From the NCBI RefSeq assembly GCF_021130785.1, contig NC_060215.1, positions 119,622,501 through 119,686,500 of the forward strand: 64,000 nt of DNA. Reading direction: 5' to 3'. The stretch's first letter is position 1; every line of letters starts with the position of its first letter. The position numbers and the translations under genes are program-made. Shown here in pieces: positions 33,891 to 46,586 of the stretch. Source of the stretch: Homalodisca vitripennis. Lineage: Eukaryota; Arthropoda; Insecta; Hemiptera; Cicadellidae. The notes under the pieces were generated by a model. That model made no database searches, was not told the origin of the DNA, and saw only the letters and a program-made list of their open reading frames with translations.

Positions 33891-36570
33891 CATAATTAGT
33901 AGCATTGGACATAACTGATTCATTCATCAGGTCGATGTAGTTCAGCCCCAATCTATCCTCACAGCTCTCATATTCAGTAGCATTGTACATAACGGAATCA
34001 TACATCTGGTCGATGTTGTTCAGCCCCAGTCTATCTTCACAGCTCTCTTATCCAATAGAACTACACATAGCTGAATCATTCATCAGCTGGATGTGTTTCA
34101 GCCCCGGTCTATCCACACATCTCCCAGTCCAGTACCACTGCACGTGGCGGAATCATTCAACAGCTCGATGTCGTTCCGCCCCTGTCAATCCTCACAGGTC
34201 TAATATACAGTAGCAATGGACATATGGGAATCATTCATCAGCTTGATGTTGTTCAGTTCATGTCGGTGCTCAGGGCTCTCCTATACAGTAGCACTGGTTA
34301 TAGCGGAATCATTTATCAGCTTAATGTTGTTCAGCCCTGTCTATCCTTACAGCTCTCCTATACAGTACCACTGGACATAGCAGAATCATTCATCAGCTCG
34401 ATGTTCTACAGCCCCTGGCTATCATCATAGCTATCATATTTAGTAGCATTCGACCTAACGGAATCATTCATCAGGTCGATGTTGTTCAGACCCTATCTAT
34501 CTACACAGCTCTCTTATACAGTAGAACTACACAAAACGGAATCACTCATCAGTTCGATGTTGTTCAGGCCCTGTCTATCCTCACAGCTCTCCTATACAGT
34601 ACCACTGGACATAGCAGAATCATTCATTAGCTCATTGTTGTTCAGGCCCTGTCTATCCTCATAGCTCTGTTATACAGTAGACTACACATAGCTAAATCTT
34701 TTATCAGCTGGATGTGTTTCAGCCTCTGTCTATCCACACATCTCCCATTCCAGTAATACTGCACATGGCGGAATCATACTTCAACACCATGTTGTTCAGC
34801 CCCTGTCTATCCTCACAGCTCTCCTATACAGTACCACTGGACATGGCAGAATCTTTCATCAGCTCGATATTATTCAGCCCCTGTCTATCCTCATAGCTCT
34901 CTTATTTAGTAGCATCAGACATAACGGAATCATTCATTAGGTCGATGTTGTTCAGCCCCAGTCTATCGTCACAGCTCTCTTATACAGTAGACTACACATA
35001 GCTGATCATTCATCAGCTGGATGTGTTTCAGCCCCTGTCTATCCACACATCTCCCATTCCAGTAATACTGCACATGGCGGAATCATACATCAACACCATG
35101 TTGTTCAGCCCCTGTCTATTCTCACTGGTCTCCTATACAGTACCACTGGACATTGCAGAATCATTCATCAGGTCAATGTTCTTCAGCCCCAGTCTATCCT
35201 CACAGCTCTGTTATACAGTAGACTACGCATAGCTGAATCTTTTATCAGCTGGATGTGTTTCAGCCCCTGCCTATCCACACATCTCTCATTCCAGTACTTC
35301 AGCACTTGGCGGAATCATACATCAGCTCGATGTTGTTCAGCCCCTGTCTATCCTCACAGGTCTCTTATACAGTAGCATTGGACATAGCGGAATCATTCAT
35401 CAACACCATGTTGTTCAGCCCCTGTCTATTCTCACTGGTGTCCTATACAGTAGCATTGGACATAGCGGAATCATTTATCAGCTTGATTTTGTTCAGTCCG
35501 TGTCAGTGCTGGGGGCTCTCCTATACAGTACCACTGCACATAGCAGAATCATTCGTCAGCTCGATGTTGTACAGCCCCTGTCTATCATCACAGGTCTAAT
35601 ATACAGTAGCAATGGACATAGCGGAATCATTCATCACCTCAATGTTGTTCAGTCAGTGTAGTTCTCAGGGCTCTCCTATACAGTAGCACTGGTATTAGCG
35701 GAATCATTCATCAGCTTGATGTTGTTAGGCCCTGTCTATCCTTACAGCTCTCCTATACAGTACCACTGGACATAGCAGAATCATTCATCAGCTCGATGTT
35801 GTTCAGCCCCAGTCTATCCTTACAGCTCTCTTATCCAGTAGAACTACGCAAAGAGGAATCATTCCACAGTTCGATAATGTTCAGCCCCTGTCTATTCTCT
35901 AAGCTCTTATATTCAGTAGCATTGTACATAATGGAATCATTTATCTAGTCCATGTTGTTTAGCCCCAGTCTATCCTCACAGCTCTGTTATACAGTAGACT
36001 ACACATAGCTGAATCATTTATCAGCTACATGTGTTTCAGCCCCTGTCTATCCAAACATCTCCCATTCCAGTAATACTGCACATGGCGGAATCATGCATCA
36101 ACACCATAAACTTCAGCCCCTGTCTATTCTTAGAGCTCTCCTATACAGTACCACTGGACATAACAGAATCATTCATCAGCTCGATATTATTCAGCCCCTG
36201 TCTATCCTCATAGCTCTCATAATTAGTAGCATTGGTCATAACTGATTCATTCATCAGGTCGATGTAGTTCAGCCCCAGTCTATCCTCACAGCTCTCTTAT
36301 ACAGTAGACTACACATAGCTGAATCATTCATCAGCTGGATGTGTTTGAGTCCCTGGCTATCCACACATCTCCCATTCCAGTACTACAGCACGTGGCGGAA
36401 TCGTACTTCAGCTCAATGTTGTTCAGTCCCTGTCTATCCTTACAGGTGTCCTATACAGTTGCATTGGACATAACGAAAACATTCATCAGCTTGATTTATT
36501 TCAGTCCGTGTCAGTGCTCAGGGCTCTCTTATACAGTACCACTGGACATAGCAGAATCATTCATCAGCTC
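33891..36570 (+). repeat. Satellite segmental duplication, copy 1 (offset 3,260 bp)
   Basis: About 2.7 kb whose order of monomer types recurs at 37,151-39,830. A patch at about 34,755-34,850 differs from its partner (38,015-38,110) and matches other monomers of the array instead, so the copies are mosaics. Confidence 0.88.
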
Positions 36571-37150
36571 GATGTCGTTCCGTCCCTGTCTATCCTCACA
36601 GGTCTAATATACAGTAGCAATGGACATAGCAGAATCATTCATCAGCTCAATGTTGTTCAGTCCGTGTCCGTGCTCAGGGCTCTCCTATACAGTAGCACTG
36701 GTTATAGCGAAATCATTCATCAGCTCGATGTTGTTCAGCCCCAGTCTATCCTTACAGCTCTCTTATCCAGTAGAACTACACAAAGCGGAATCATTCATCA
36801 GTTCGATAATGTTCAGCCCCTGTCTATTCTCTAAGCTCTTATATTCAGAAGCATTGTACATAATGGAATCATTTATCTGGTCCATGTTGTTTAGCCCCAG
36901 TCTATCCTCTTAGCTCTGTTATACAGTAGATTACACATAGCTGAATCATTTATCAGCTAGATGTGTTTTCAGCCCCTGTCTATCCACACATCTCTCATTC
37001 CGGTAATACTGCACATGGCGGAATCATGCATCAACACCATAATCTTCAGCCCCTGTCTATTCTTACAGCTCTCCTATACAGTACCAATGGACATAACAGA
37101 ATCATTCATCAGCTCGATATTATTCAGCCCCTGTCTATCCTCATAGCTCT

Positions 37151-39830
37151 CATAATTAGTAGCATTGGTCATAACTGATTCATTCATCAGGTCGATGTAG
37201 TTCAGCCCCAATCTATCCTCACAGCTCTCATATTCAGTAGCATTGTACATAACGGAATCATACATCTGGTCGATGTTGTTCAGCCCCAGTCTATCTTCAC
37301 AGCTCTCTTATCCAATAGAACTACACATAGCTGAATCATTCATCAGCTGGATGTGTTTCAGCCCCGGTCTATCCACACATCTCCCAGTCCAGTACCACTG
37401 GACGTGGCGGAATCATTCAACAGCTCGATGTCGTTCCGCCCCTGTCAATCCTCACAGGTCTAATATACAGTAGCAATGGACATAGCGGAAACATTCATCA
37501 GCTTGATGTTGTTCAGTTCATGTCGGTGCTCAGGGCTCTCCTATATAGTAGCACTGGTTATAGCGGAATCATTTATCAGCTTGATGTTGTTCAGCCCTGT
37601 CTATCCTTACAGCTCTCCTATACAGTACCACTGGACATAGCAGAATCATTCATCAGCTCGATGTTGTACAGCCCCTGGCTATCATCATAGCTATCATATT
37701 TAGTAGCATTCGACCTAACGGAATCATTCATCAGGTCGATAATGTTCAGACCCTATCTATCTACACAGCTCTCTTATACAGTAGAACTACACAAAACAGA
37801 ATCACTCATCAGTTCGATGTTGTTCAGGCCCTGTCTATCCTCACAGCTCTCCTATACAGTACCACTTGACATAGCAGAATCATTCATTAGCTCATTGTTG
37901 TTCAGGCCCTGTGTATCCTCATAGCTCTGTTATACAGTAGACTACACATAGCTGAATCTTTTATCAGCTGGATGTGTTTCAGCCTCTGTCTATCCACACA
38001 TCTCCCATTCCAGTACTTCAGCACTTGGCGGAATCATACATCAGCTCGATGTTGTTTAGCCCCTGTCTATCCTCACAGGTCTCTTATACAGTAGCATTGG
38101 ACATAGCGGAATCATTCATCAGCTCGATATTATTCAGCCCCTGTCTATCCTCATAGCTCTCTTATTTAGTAGCATCAGACATAACGGAATCATTCATTAG
38201 GTCGATGTTGTTCAGCCCCAGTCTATCGTCACAGCTCTCTTATACAGTAGACTACACATAGCTGATCATTCATCAGCTGGATGTGTTTCAGCCCCTGTCT
38301 ATCCACACATCTCCCATTCCAGTAATACTGCACATGGCGGAATCATACATCAACACCATGTTGTTCAGCCCCTGTCTATTCTCACTGGTCTCCTATACAG
38401 TACCACTGGACATTGCAGAATCATTCATCAGGTCAATGTTCTTCAGCCCCAGTCTATCCTCACAGCTCTGTTATACAGTAGACTACGCATAGCTGAATCT
38501 TTTATCAGCTGGATGTGTTTCAGCCCCTGTCTATCCACACATCTCTCATTCCAGTACTTCAGCACTTGGCGGAATCATACATCAGCTCGATGTTGTTCAG
38601 CCCCTGTCTATCCTCACAGGTCTCTTATACAGTAGCATTGGACATAGCGGAATCATTCATCAACACCATGTTGTTCAGCCCCTGTCTATTCTCACTGGTC
38701 TCCTATACAGTAGCATTGGACATAGCGGAATCATTTATCAGCTTGATTTTGTTCAGTCCGTGTCAGTGCTGGGGGCTCTCCTATACAGTACCACTGCACA
38801 TAGCAGAATCATTCGCCAGCTCGATGTTGTACAGCCCCTGTCTATCATCACAGGTCTAATATACAGTAGCAATGGACATAGCGGAATCATTCATCACCTC
38901 AATGTTGTTCAGTCAGTGTAGTTCTCAGGGTTCTCCTATACAGTAGCACTGGTATTAGCGGAATCATTCATCAGCTTGATGTTGTTCAGCCCTGTCTATC
39001 CTTACAGCTCTCCTATACAGTACCACTGGACATAGCAGAATCATTCATCAGCTTGATGTTGTTCAGCCCCAGTCTATCCTTACAGCTCTCTTATCCAGTA
39101 GAACTACGCAAAGCGGAATCATTCCACAGTTCGATAATGTTCAGCCCCTGTCTATTCTCTAAGCTCTTATATTCAGTAGCATTGTACATAATGGAATCAT
39201 TTATCTAGTCCATGTTGTTTAGCCCCAGTCTATCCTCACAGCTCTGTTATACAGTAGACTACACATAGCTGAATCATTTATCAGCTACATGTGTTTCAGC
39301 CCCTGTCTATCCAAACATCTCCCATTCCAGTAATACTGCACATGGCGGAATCATGCATCAACACCATAAACTTCAGCCCCTGTCTATTCTTAGAGCTCTC
39401 CTATACAGTACCACTGGACATAACAGAATCATTCATCAGCTCGATATTATTCAGCCCCTGTCTATCCTCATAGCTCTCATAATTAGTAGCATTGGTCATA
39501 ACTGATTCATTCATCAGGTCGATGTAGTTCAGCCCCAGTCTATCCTCACAGCTCTCTTATACAGTAGACTACACATAGCTGATTCATACATCAGCTGGAT
39601 GTGTTTGAGTCCCTGGCTATCCACACATCTCCCATTCCAGTACTACAGCACGTGGCGGAATCGTACTTCAGCTCAATGTTGTTCAGTCCCTGTCTATCCT
39701 TACAGGTGTCCTATACAGTTGCATTGGACATAACGAAAACATTCATCAGCTTGATTTATTTCAGTCCGTGTCAGTGCTCAGGGCTCTCTTATACAGTACC
39801 ACTGGACATAGCAGAATCATTCATCAGCTC
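37151..39830 (+). repeat. Satellite segmental duplication, copy 2 (offset 3,260 bp)
   Basis: Partner of 33,891-36,570. The shared long tracts include rare variants such as CAGTCAGTGTAGTTCTCAGG and AGCTACATGTGTTTCAG. Confidence 0.88.
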
Positions 39831-42689
39831 GATGTTGTTCAGCCCCAGTCTATCCTTACAGCTCTCTTATCCAGTAGAACTACATAAAGCGGAATCATTC
39901 GTCAGCTCGATGTTGTACAGCCCCTGTCTATCCTCATAGCTCTTATATTCAGTAGCATTGGACATAACGGAATCATACATCAGGTCGATGTTGTTCAGCC
40001 CAGTCTATCCTCACAGCTCTCTTATCCACTAGAACTACACAAAGCGGAATCATTCATAAATTCGATGTTTGTTCAGCCCCTGTCTATTCTCATAGCTCTC
40101 ATATTCAGTAGCATTCGACCTAACGGAATCATTCATTAGGTCGATGTTGTTCACCTCCTGTCTATCCTCACAGCTCCCCAATCCAATACCACTGCATGTG
40201 GCGGAATCATTCAACAGCTCGATGTCGTCCGCCCCTGTTTATCCTCACAGGTCTAATATACAGTAGCAATGGACATAGCGGAATCATTCATCAGCTTGAT
40301 GTTGTTCAGTCAGTGTCGGTGCTCAGGGCTCTCCTATACAGTACCACTGTACATAGCAGAAACATTCATCATCTCGATATTATTCAGCCCCTGTCTATCA
40401 TCATAGCTCTCATAATTAGTAGCATTGGACATAACTGATTCAATCATCAGGTTGATGTTGTTCAGCCCCAGTCTATGCTCACAGCTCTCTTATACAGTAG
40501 ACTACACATAGCTGAATCATTCATCAGCTGGATGTGTTTCAGCCCCTGTCTATCCACACATCTCCCATTCTAGAACTACAGCACGTGGCAGAATCATTCA
40601 TCAGCTCAATGTTGTTCAGTCCCTGTCAATCCTCACAGGTGTCCTATACAGTTGCATTGGACATAGCGAAATCATTTATCAGCTTGATTTTTTTCAGTCC
40701 GTGTCGGTGCTCAGGGCTCTCTTATACAGTACCACTAGACATTTCAGAATTATTCGTCAGCTCGATGTTGTACAGCCCCTGTCTAGCCTCATAGCTCTCA
40801 TATTCAGTAGCATTGGACATAACGGAATCATACATCAGGTCGATGTTGTTCAGCTCAGTCTATCCTCACAGCTCTCTTATCCAGTAGAACTACACAAAGC
40901 GGAATCATTCATCAGTTCGATGTTGTTCAGCCCCTGTCTATTCTCCATAGCTCTCATATTCAGTAGCATTGTACATAACAAAATCATTTATCTGGTCGAT
41001 GTTGTTCAGCCCCAGTTTATCCTCACAGCTCTATTATACAGTAGACTACTTATAGCTGAATAACATTTATCAGCTGGATGTGTTTCAGCCCCTGTCTATC
41101 CACACATCTCCCATTCCAGTACTTCGGCACATGGCGGAATCATACATCAACACCATGTTGTTCAGCCCCTGTCTATCCTCACTGGTCTCCTATACAGTAG
41201 CATTGGACTTAGCGGAATCATTTATCAGCTTGATTTTGTTTAGTCCGTGTCTGTGTTTGGGGCTCTCCTATACAGTACCACTGCACATTGCAGAATCATT
41301 CATCAGGTCAATGTTCTTCAGCCCCAGTCTATCCTCACAGCTCTGTTATACAGTAGACTACGCATAGCTGAATCTTTTATCAGCTGGATGTGTTTCAGCC
41401 CCTGTCTATCCACACATCTCTCATTCCAGTACTTCAGCACTTGGCGGAATCATACATCAGCTCGATGTTGTTCAGCCCCTGTCTATCCTCATAGCTCTCT
41501 TATTTAGTAGCATCAGACATAACGGAATCATTCATTAGGTCGATGTTGTTCAGCCCCTGTCTATTCTCACTGGTCTCCTATACAGTAGCATTGGACATAG
41601 CGGAATCATTTATCAGCTTGATTTTGTTCAGTCCGTGTCAGTGCTGGGGGCTCTCCTATACAGTACCACTGCACATAGCAGAATCATTCGCCAGCTCGAT
41701 GTTGTACAGCCCCTGTCTATCATCACAGGTCTAATATACAGTAGCAATGGACATAGCGGAATCATTCATCACCTCAATGTTGTTCAGTCAGTGTAGTTCT
41801 CAGGGTTCTCCTATACAGTAGCACTGGTATTAGCGGAATCATTCATCAGCTTGATGTTGTTCAGCCCTGTCTATCCTTACAGCTCTGTTATACAGTAGAC
41901 TACACATAGCTGAATAACATTTATTAGCTGGATGTGTTTCAGCCCCTGTCTATCCACACATCTCCCATTCCAGTACTTCGGCACATAACGGAATCATACA
42001 TTAACACCATGTTGTTCAGCCCCTGTATATCCTCACTGGTCTCCTATACAGTAGCATTGGACATAGCGGAATTATTCATTAGCTTGATTTTGTTCAGTCC
42101 GTGTCGGTGCTCGGGGCTCTCCTATACAGTACCACTGCACATAGCAGAATCATTCGTCAGCTCGATGTTGTATAGCCCCTGTCTATCCTCATAGCTCTCA
42201 TATTCAGTAGCATTCGTCCTAACGGAAACATTCATTAGGTCAATGTTGTTCACCTCCTGTCTATCCTCACAGCTCCCTAGTCCAATACCACTGTACTTTG
42301 CGGAATCATTCAACAACTCGATGTCGTTCCGCCCCTGTCTATCCTCAGAGGTCTAATATACAGTAGCAATGGACATAGCGGAATCATTCATCAGCTTGAT
42401 GTTGTTCAGTCCGTGTCGGTGCTCAGGGCTCTCCTATACAGTAGCACTGGTTATAGCAGAATCATTTATCAGCTTGATTTCTTTTAGCCCCTGTCTATCC
42501 TCACAGCTCTCCTATACAGTACCACAGGACATAGCAGAATCATTCGTCAGCTCGATGTTGTTCAGCCCCAGTCTATCCTTACAGCTCTCTTATCCAGTAG
42601 AACTACACAAAGCGGAATCATTCATCAGTTCGATAATGTTCAGGCCCTGTCTATCCTCATAGCTCTCATATTTAGTAGCATTTGACATA

Positions 42690-43004
42690 ACGACATCATT
42701 CATCATTTTGAGGTTTTTCAGCCCCAGTCTATACTTACAGCTCTTTTATACAGTAGACTATACATATTTGAATCATTCATCAGCTGGATGTGTTTCAGCC
42801 CCTGTCTATCCACACATCTCCCATTCCAGTAATACTCCACATGGTGGAATCATACATCAACACCATGTTGTTCAGCCCCTGACTATCCTCACAGCTCTCC
42901 TATACAGTACCACTTCACATAGCAGAATATTTCATCAGCTCGAAATTATTCAGCCCCTGTCTATCGTCATAGCTCTCATATTCAGTAGCATTGGTCATAA
43001 CTGA
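42690..43004 (+). repeat. Satellite sub-block, copy 1 (offset 934 bp)
   Basis: The stretch with CATCATTTTGAGGTTTTTC and ACTCCACATGGTGGAATC monomers recurs almost unchanged at 43,624-43,938. Confidence 0.85.
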
Positions 43005-43623
43005 TTCATTCATCAGGTCGATGTTGTTCAGCCCCAGTTTATCCTCACAGCTCTATTATACAGTAGACTACTTATAGCTGAATAACATTTATCAGCTGGA
43101 TGTGTTTCAGCCCCTGTCTATCCACACATCTCCCATTCCAGTACTTCGGCACATGGCGGAATCATACATCAACACCATGTTGTTCAGCCCCTGTCTATCC
43201 TCACTGGTCTCCTATACAGTAGCATTGGACTTAGCGGAATCATTTATCAGCTTGATTTTGTTTAGTCCGTGTCTGTGTTTGGGGCTCTCCTATACAGTAC
43301 CACTGCACATAGCAGAATCATTCGTCAGCTCGATGTTGTATAGCCCCTGTCTATCCTCATAGCTCTCATATTCAGTAGCATTCGTCCTAAGGGAATCATT
43401 CATTAGGTCGATGGTGTTTACCTCCTGTCTATCCTCACAGCTCCCCAGTCCAGTACCCCTGCACGTGGTGGAATCATTCAACAGCTCGATGTCGTTCCAC
43501 CCTGGTCTATCCTCACAGGTCTAATATACAGTACCACTGGACATAGCAGAATCATTCATTAGCTTATTGTTGTTCAGGCCCTGTCTATCCTCATAACTCT
43601 CATATTTAGTAGCATTTGACATA

Positions 43624-43938
43624 ACGACATCATTCATCATTTTGAGGTTTTTCGTCCCCAGTCTATACTTACAGCTCTTTTATACAGTAGACTATACATA
43701 TTTGAATCATTCATCAGCTGGATGTGTTTCAGCCCCTGTCTATCCACACATCTCCCATTCCAGTAATACTCCACATGGTGGAATCATACATCAACACCAT
43801 GTTGTTCAGCCCCTGACTATCCTCACAGCTCTCCTATACAGTACCACTTCACATAGCAGAATATTTCATCAGCTCGAAATTATTCAGCCCCTGTCTATCG
43901 TCATAGCTCTCATATTCAGTAGCATTGGTCATAACTGA
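43624..43938 (+). repeat. Satellite sub-block, copy 2 (offset 934 bp)
   Basis: Partner of 42,690-43,004. Confidence 0.85.
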
Positions 43939-44469
43939 TTCATTCATCAGGTCGATGTAGTTCAGCCCCAGTCTATCCTCACAGCTCTCTTATACAGTAG
44001 ACTACACATAGCTGAATCATTCATCAGCTGGATGTGTGTTTCAGCCCCTGTCTATCCTCACAGCTCTCCTATACAGTACCACTGGACATAGCATAATCTT
44101 TCATCAGCTCAATGTTGTTCAGTCCCTGTCAATCCTCACAGGTGTCCTATACAGTTGCATTGGACTTAGCGAAATCATTTATCAGCATAATTTTTTCCGG
44201 CCGTGTCGGTGTTTAGGGCTCTCTTATACAGTACCACTGGACATTTCTGAATTATTCGTCAGCTCGATGTTGTACAGCCCCTGTCTATCCTCATAGCTCT
44301 TATATTCAGTAGCATTGGACATAACGGAATCATACATCAGGTCGATGTTGTTCACCTCCTGTCTATCCTCACAGCTCCCCAGTCCAGTACCACTGCACGT
44401 GGCGGAATCATTCAACAGCTCGATGTCGTCCACCCCTGTTTATCCTCACAGGTCTAATATACAGTAGCA

Positions 44470-46370
44470 ATGGACATAGCGGAATTATTCATCAGCTTGA
44501 TGTTGTTGAGCCCTGTCTATCCTAAAGCTCTCCTATACAGTACCACTGGACATAGCAGAATCATTCATCAGATCAATGTTGTTCAGCCCCAGTCTATCCT
44601 TACAGCTCTCTTATCCAGTAGAACTACACAAAGCGGAATCATTCATCAGTTCGATAATGTTCAGCCCCTGTCTATTATTCAACCTCTTATATTTAGTAGC
44701 ATTGTACATAATGGAATCATTTATCTGGTCCATGTTGTTTAGCCCCAGTCTATCCTCACAGCTCTGTTATACAGTAGACTACACATAGCTGAATCATTTA
44801 TCAGCTAGATGTGTTTCAGCCCCTGTCTAACCACACATCTCCCATTCCAGTAATACTGCACATGGCGGAATCATGCATCAACACCATAATCTTCAGCCCC
44901 TGTCTATTCTTACAGCTCTCCTATACAGTACCACTGGACATAGCAGAATCATTCATCAGCTCGATATTATTCAGCCCCTGTCTATCCTCATAGCTCTCAT
45001 AATTAGTAGCATTGGACATAACTGATTCATTCATCAGGTCGATGTTGTTTAGCCCCAGTCTATCCTCACAGCTCTCTTATACAGTAGACTACACATAGCT
45101 GAATCATTCATCAGCTGGATGTGTTTCAGTCCCTGTCTATCCTCACAGCTCTCCTATACAGTACCACTGGACATAGCATAATCTTTCATCAGCTCAATGT
45201 TGTTCAGTCCCTGTCAATCCTCACAGGTGTCCTATACAGTTGCATTGGACATAGCGAAATCATTTATCAGCTTAATTTTTTCCGGCCTTGTCGGTGCTCA
45301 GGGCTCTCTTATACAGTACCACTGGACATTTCTGAATTATTCGTCAGCTCGATGTTGTACAGCTCCTGTCTATCCTCATAGCTCTTATATTCAGTAGCAT
45401 TGGACATAACGGAATCATACATCAGGTCGATGTTGTTCAGCCCAGTCTATCCTCACAGCTCTCTTATCCACTAGAACTACACAAAGCGGAATCATTCATC
45501 AGTTCGATGTTGTTCAGCCCCTATCTATTCTCATAGCTCTCATATTCAGTAGCATTCGACCTAACGGAATCATTCATTAGGTCGATGTTGTTCACCTCCT
45601 GTCTATCCTCACAGCTCCCCAGTCCAGTACCATTGCACGTGGCGGAATCATTCAACAGCTCGATGTCGTCCACCCCTGTTTATCCTCACAGGTCTAATAT
45701 ACAGTAGCAATGGACATAGCGGAATCATTCATCAGCTTGATGTTGTTCAGCCCTGTCTATCCTAAAGCTCTCCTATACAGTACCACTGGACATTGCAGAA
45801 TCATTCATCAGATCAATGTTGTTCAGCCCCAGTCTATCCTTACAGCTCTCTTATCCAGTAGAACTACACAAAGCGGAATCATTCATCAGTTCGATAATAT
45901 TCAGCCCCTGTCTATTCTCTAAGCTCTTATATTTAGTAGCATTGTACATAATGGAATCATTTATCTGGTCCATGTTGTTTAGCCCCAGTCTATCCTCACA
46001 GCTCTGTTATACAGTAGACTACACATAGCTGAATCATTTATCACCTAGATGTGTTTTAGCCCATGTCTATCCACACATCTCCCATTCCAGTAATACTGCA
46101 CATGGCGGAATCATGCATCAACACCATAATCTTCAGCCCCTGTCTATTCTTACAGCTCTCCTATACAGTACCACTGGACATAGCAGAATCATTCATCATC
46201 TCGATATTATTCAGCCCCTGTCTATCCTCATAGCTCTCATAATTAGTAGCATTGGACATAACTGATTCATTCATCAGGTCGATGTTGTTCAGCCCCAGTC
46301 TATGCTCACAGCTCTCTTATACAGTAGACTACACATAGCTGAATCATTCATCAGCTGGATGTGTTTCAGC
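44470..46370 (+). repeat. Satellite sub-blocks repeated at an offset of about 1,240 bp
   Basis: The sequence from 44,470 (CTATCCTAAAGCTCTCC type, then the retained run to the CATAATCTTCAGCCCC monomer near 44,880) recurs from about 45,710 to 46,240. Sub-blocks at 44,036 and 45,121 are also near-identical, at an offset of 1,085 bp. Confidence 0.75.
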
Positions 46371-46586
46371 CCCTGTCTATCCACACATCTCCCATTCCAG
46401 AACTACAGCACGTGGCGGAATCATACATCAGCTCAATGTTGTTCAGTCCCTGTCAATCCTCACAGGTGTCCTATACAGTTGCATTGGACATAGCGAAATC
46501 ATTTATCAGCTTGATTTTTTTCAGTCCGTGTCGGTGCTCAGGGCTCTCTTATACTGTACCACTGGACATTTCAGAATTATTCGTCA

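Larger units (their letters stand above)
33038..46586 (+). repeat. 78-bp satellite array, block 3
   Basis: Same satellite and orientation as blocks 1 and 2. It resumes mid-monomer at ATCCAGTACTACAGCACG. It carries its own set of recurrent monomer types, such as CAGCCCCGGTCTATCCACAC, GTAGTTCTCAGGG and TTCTTAGAGCTCTCC, not seen to the left. It also has large duplications, listed separately. It ends abruptly at TCGTCA near 46,586, where the orientation switches. Confidence 0.95.
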
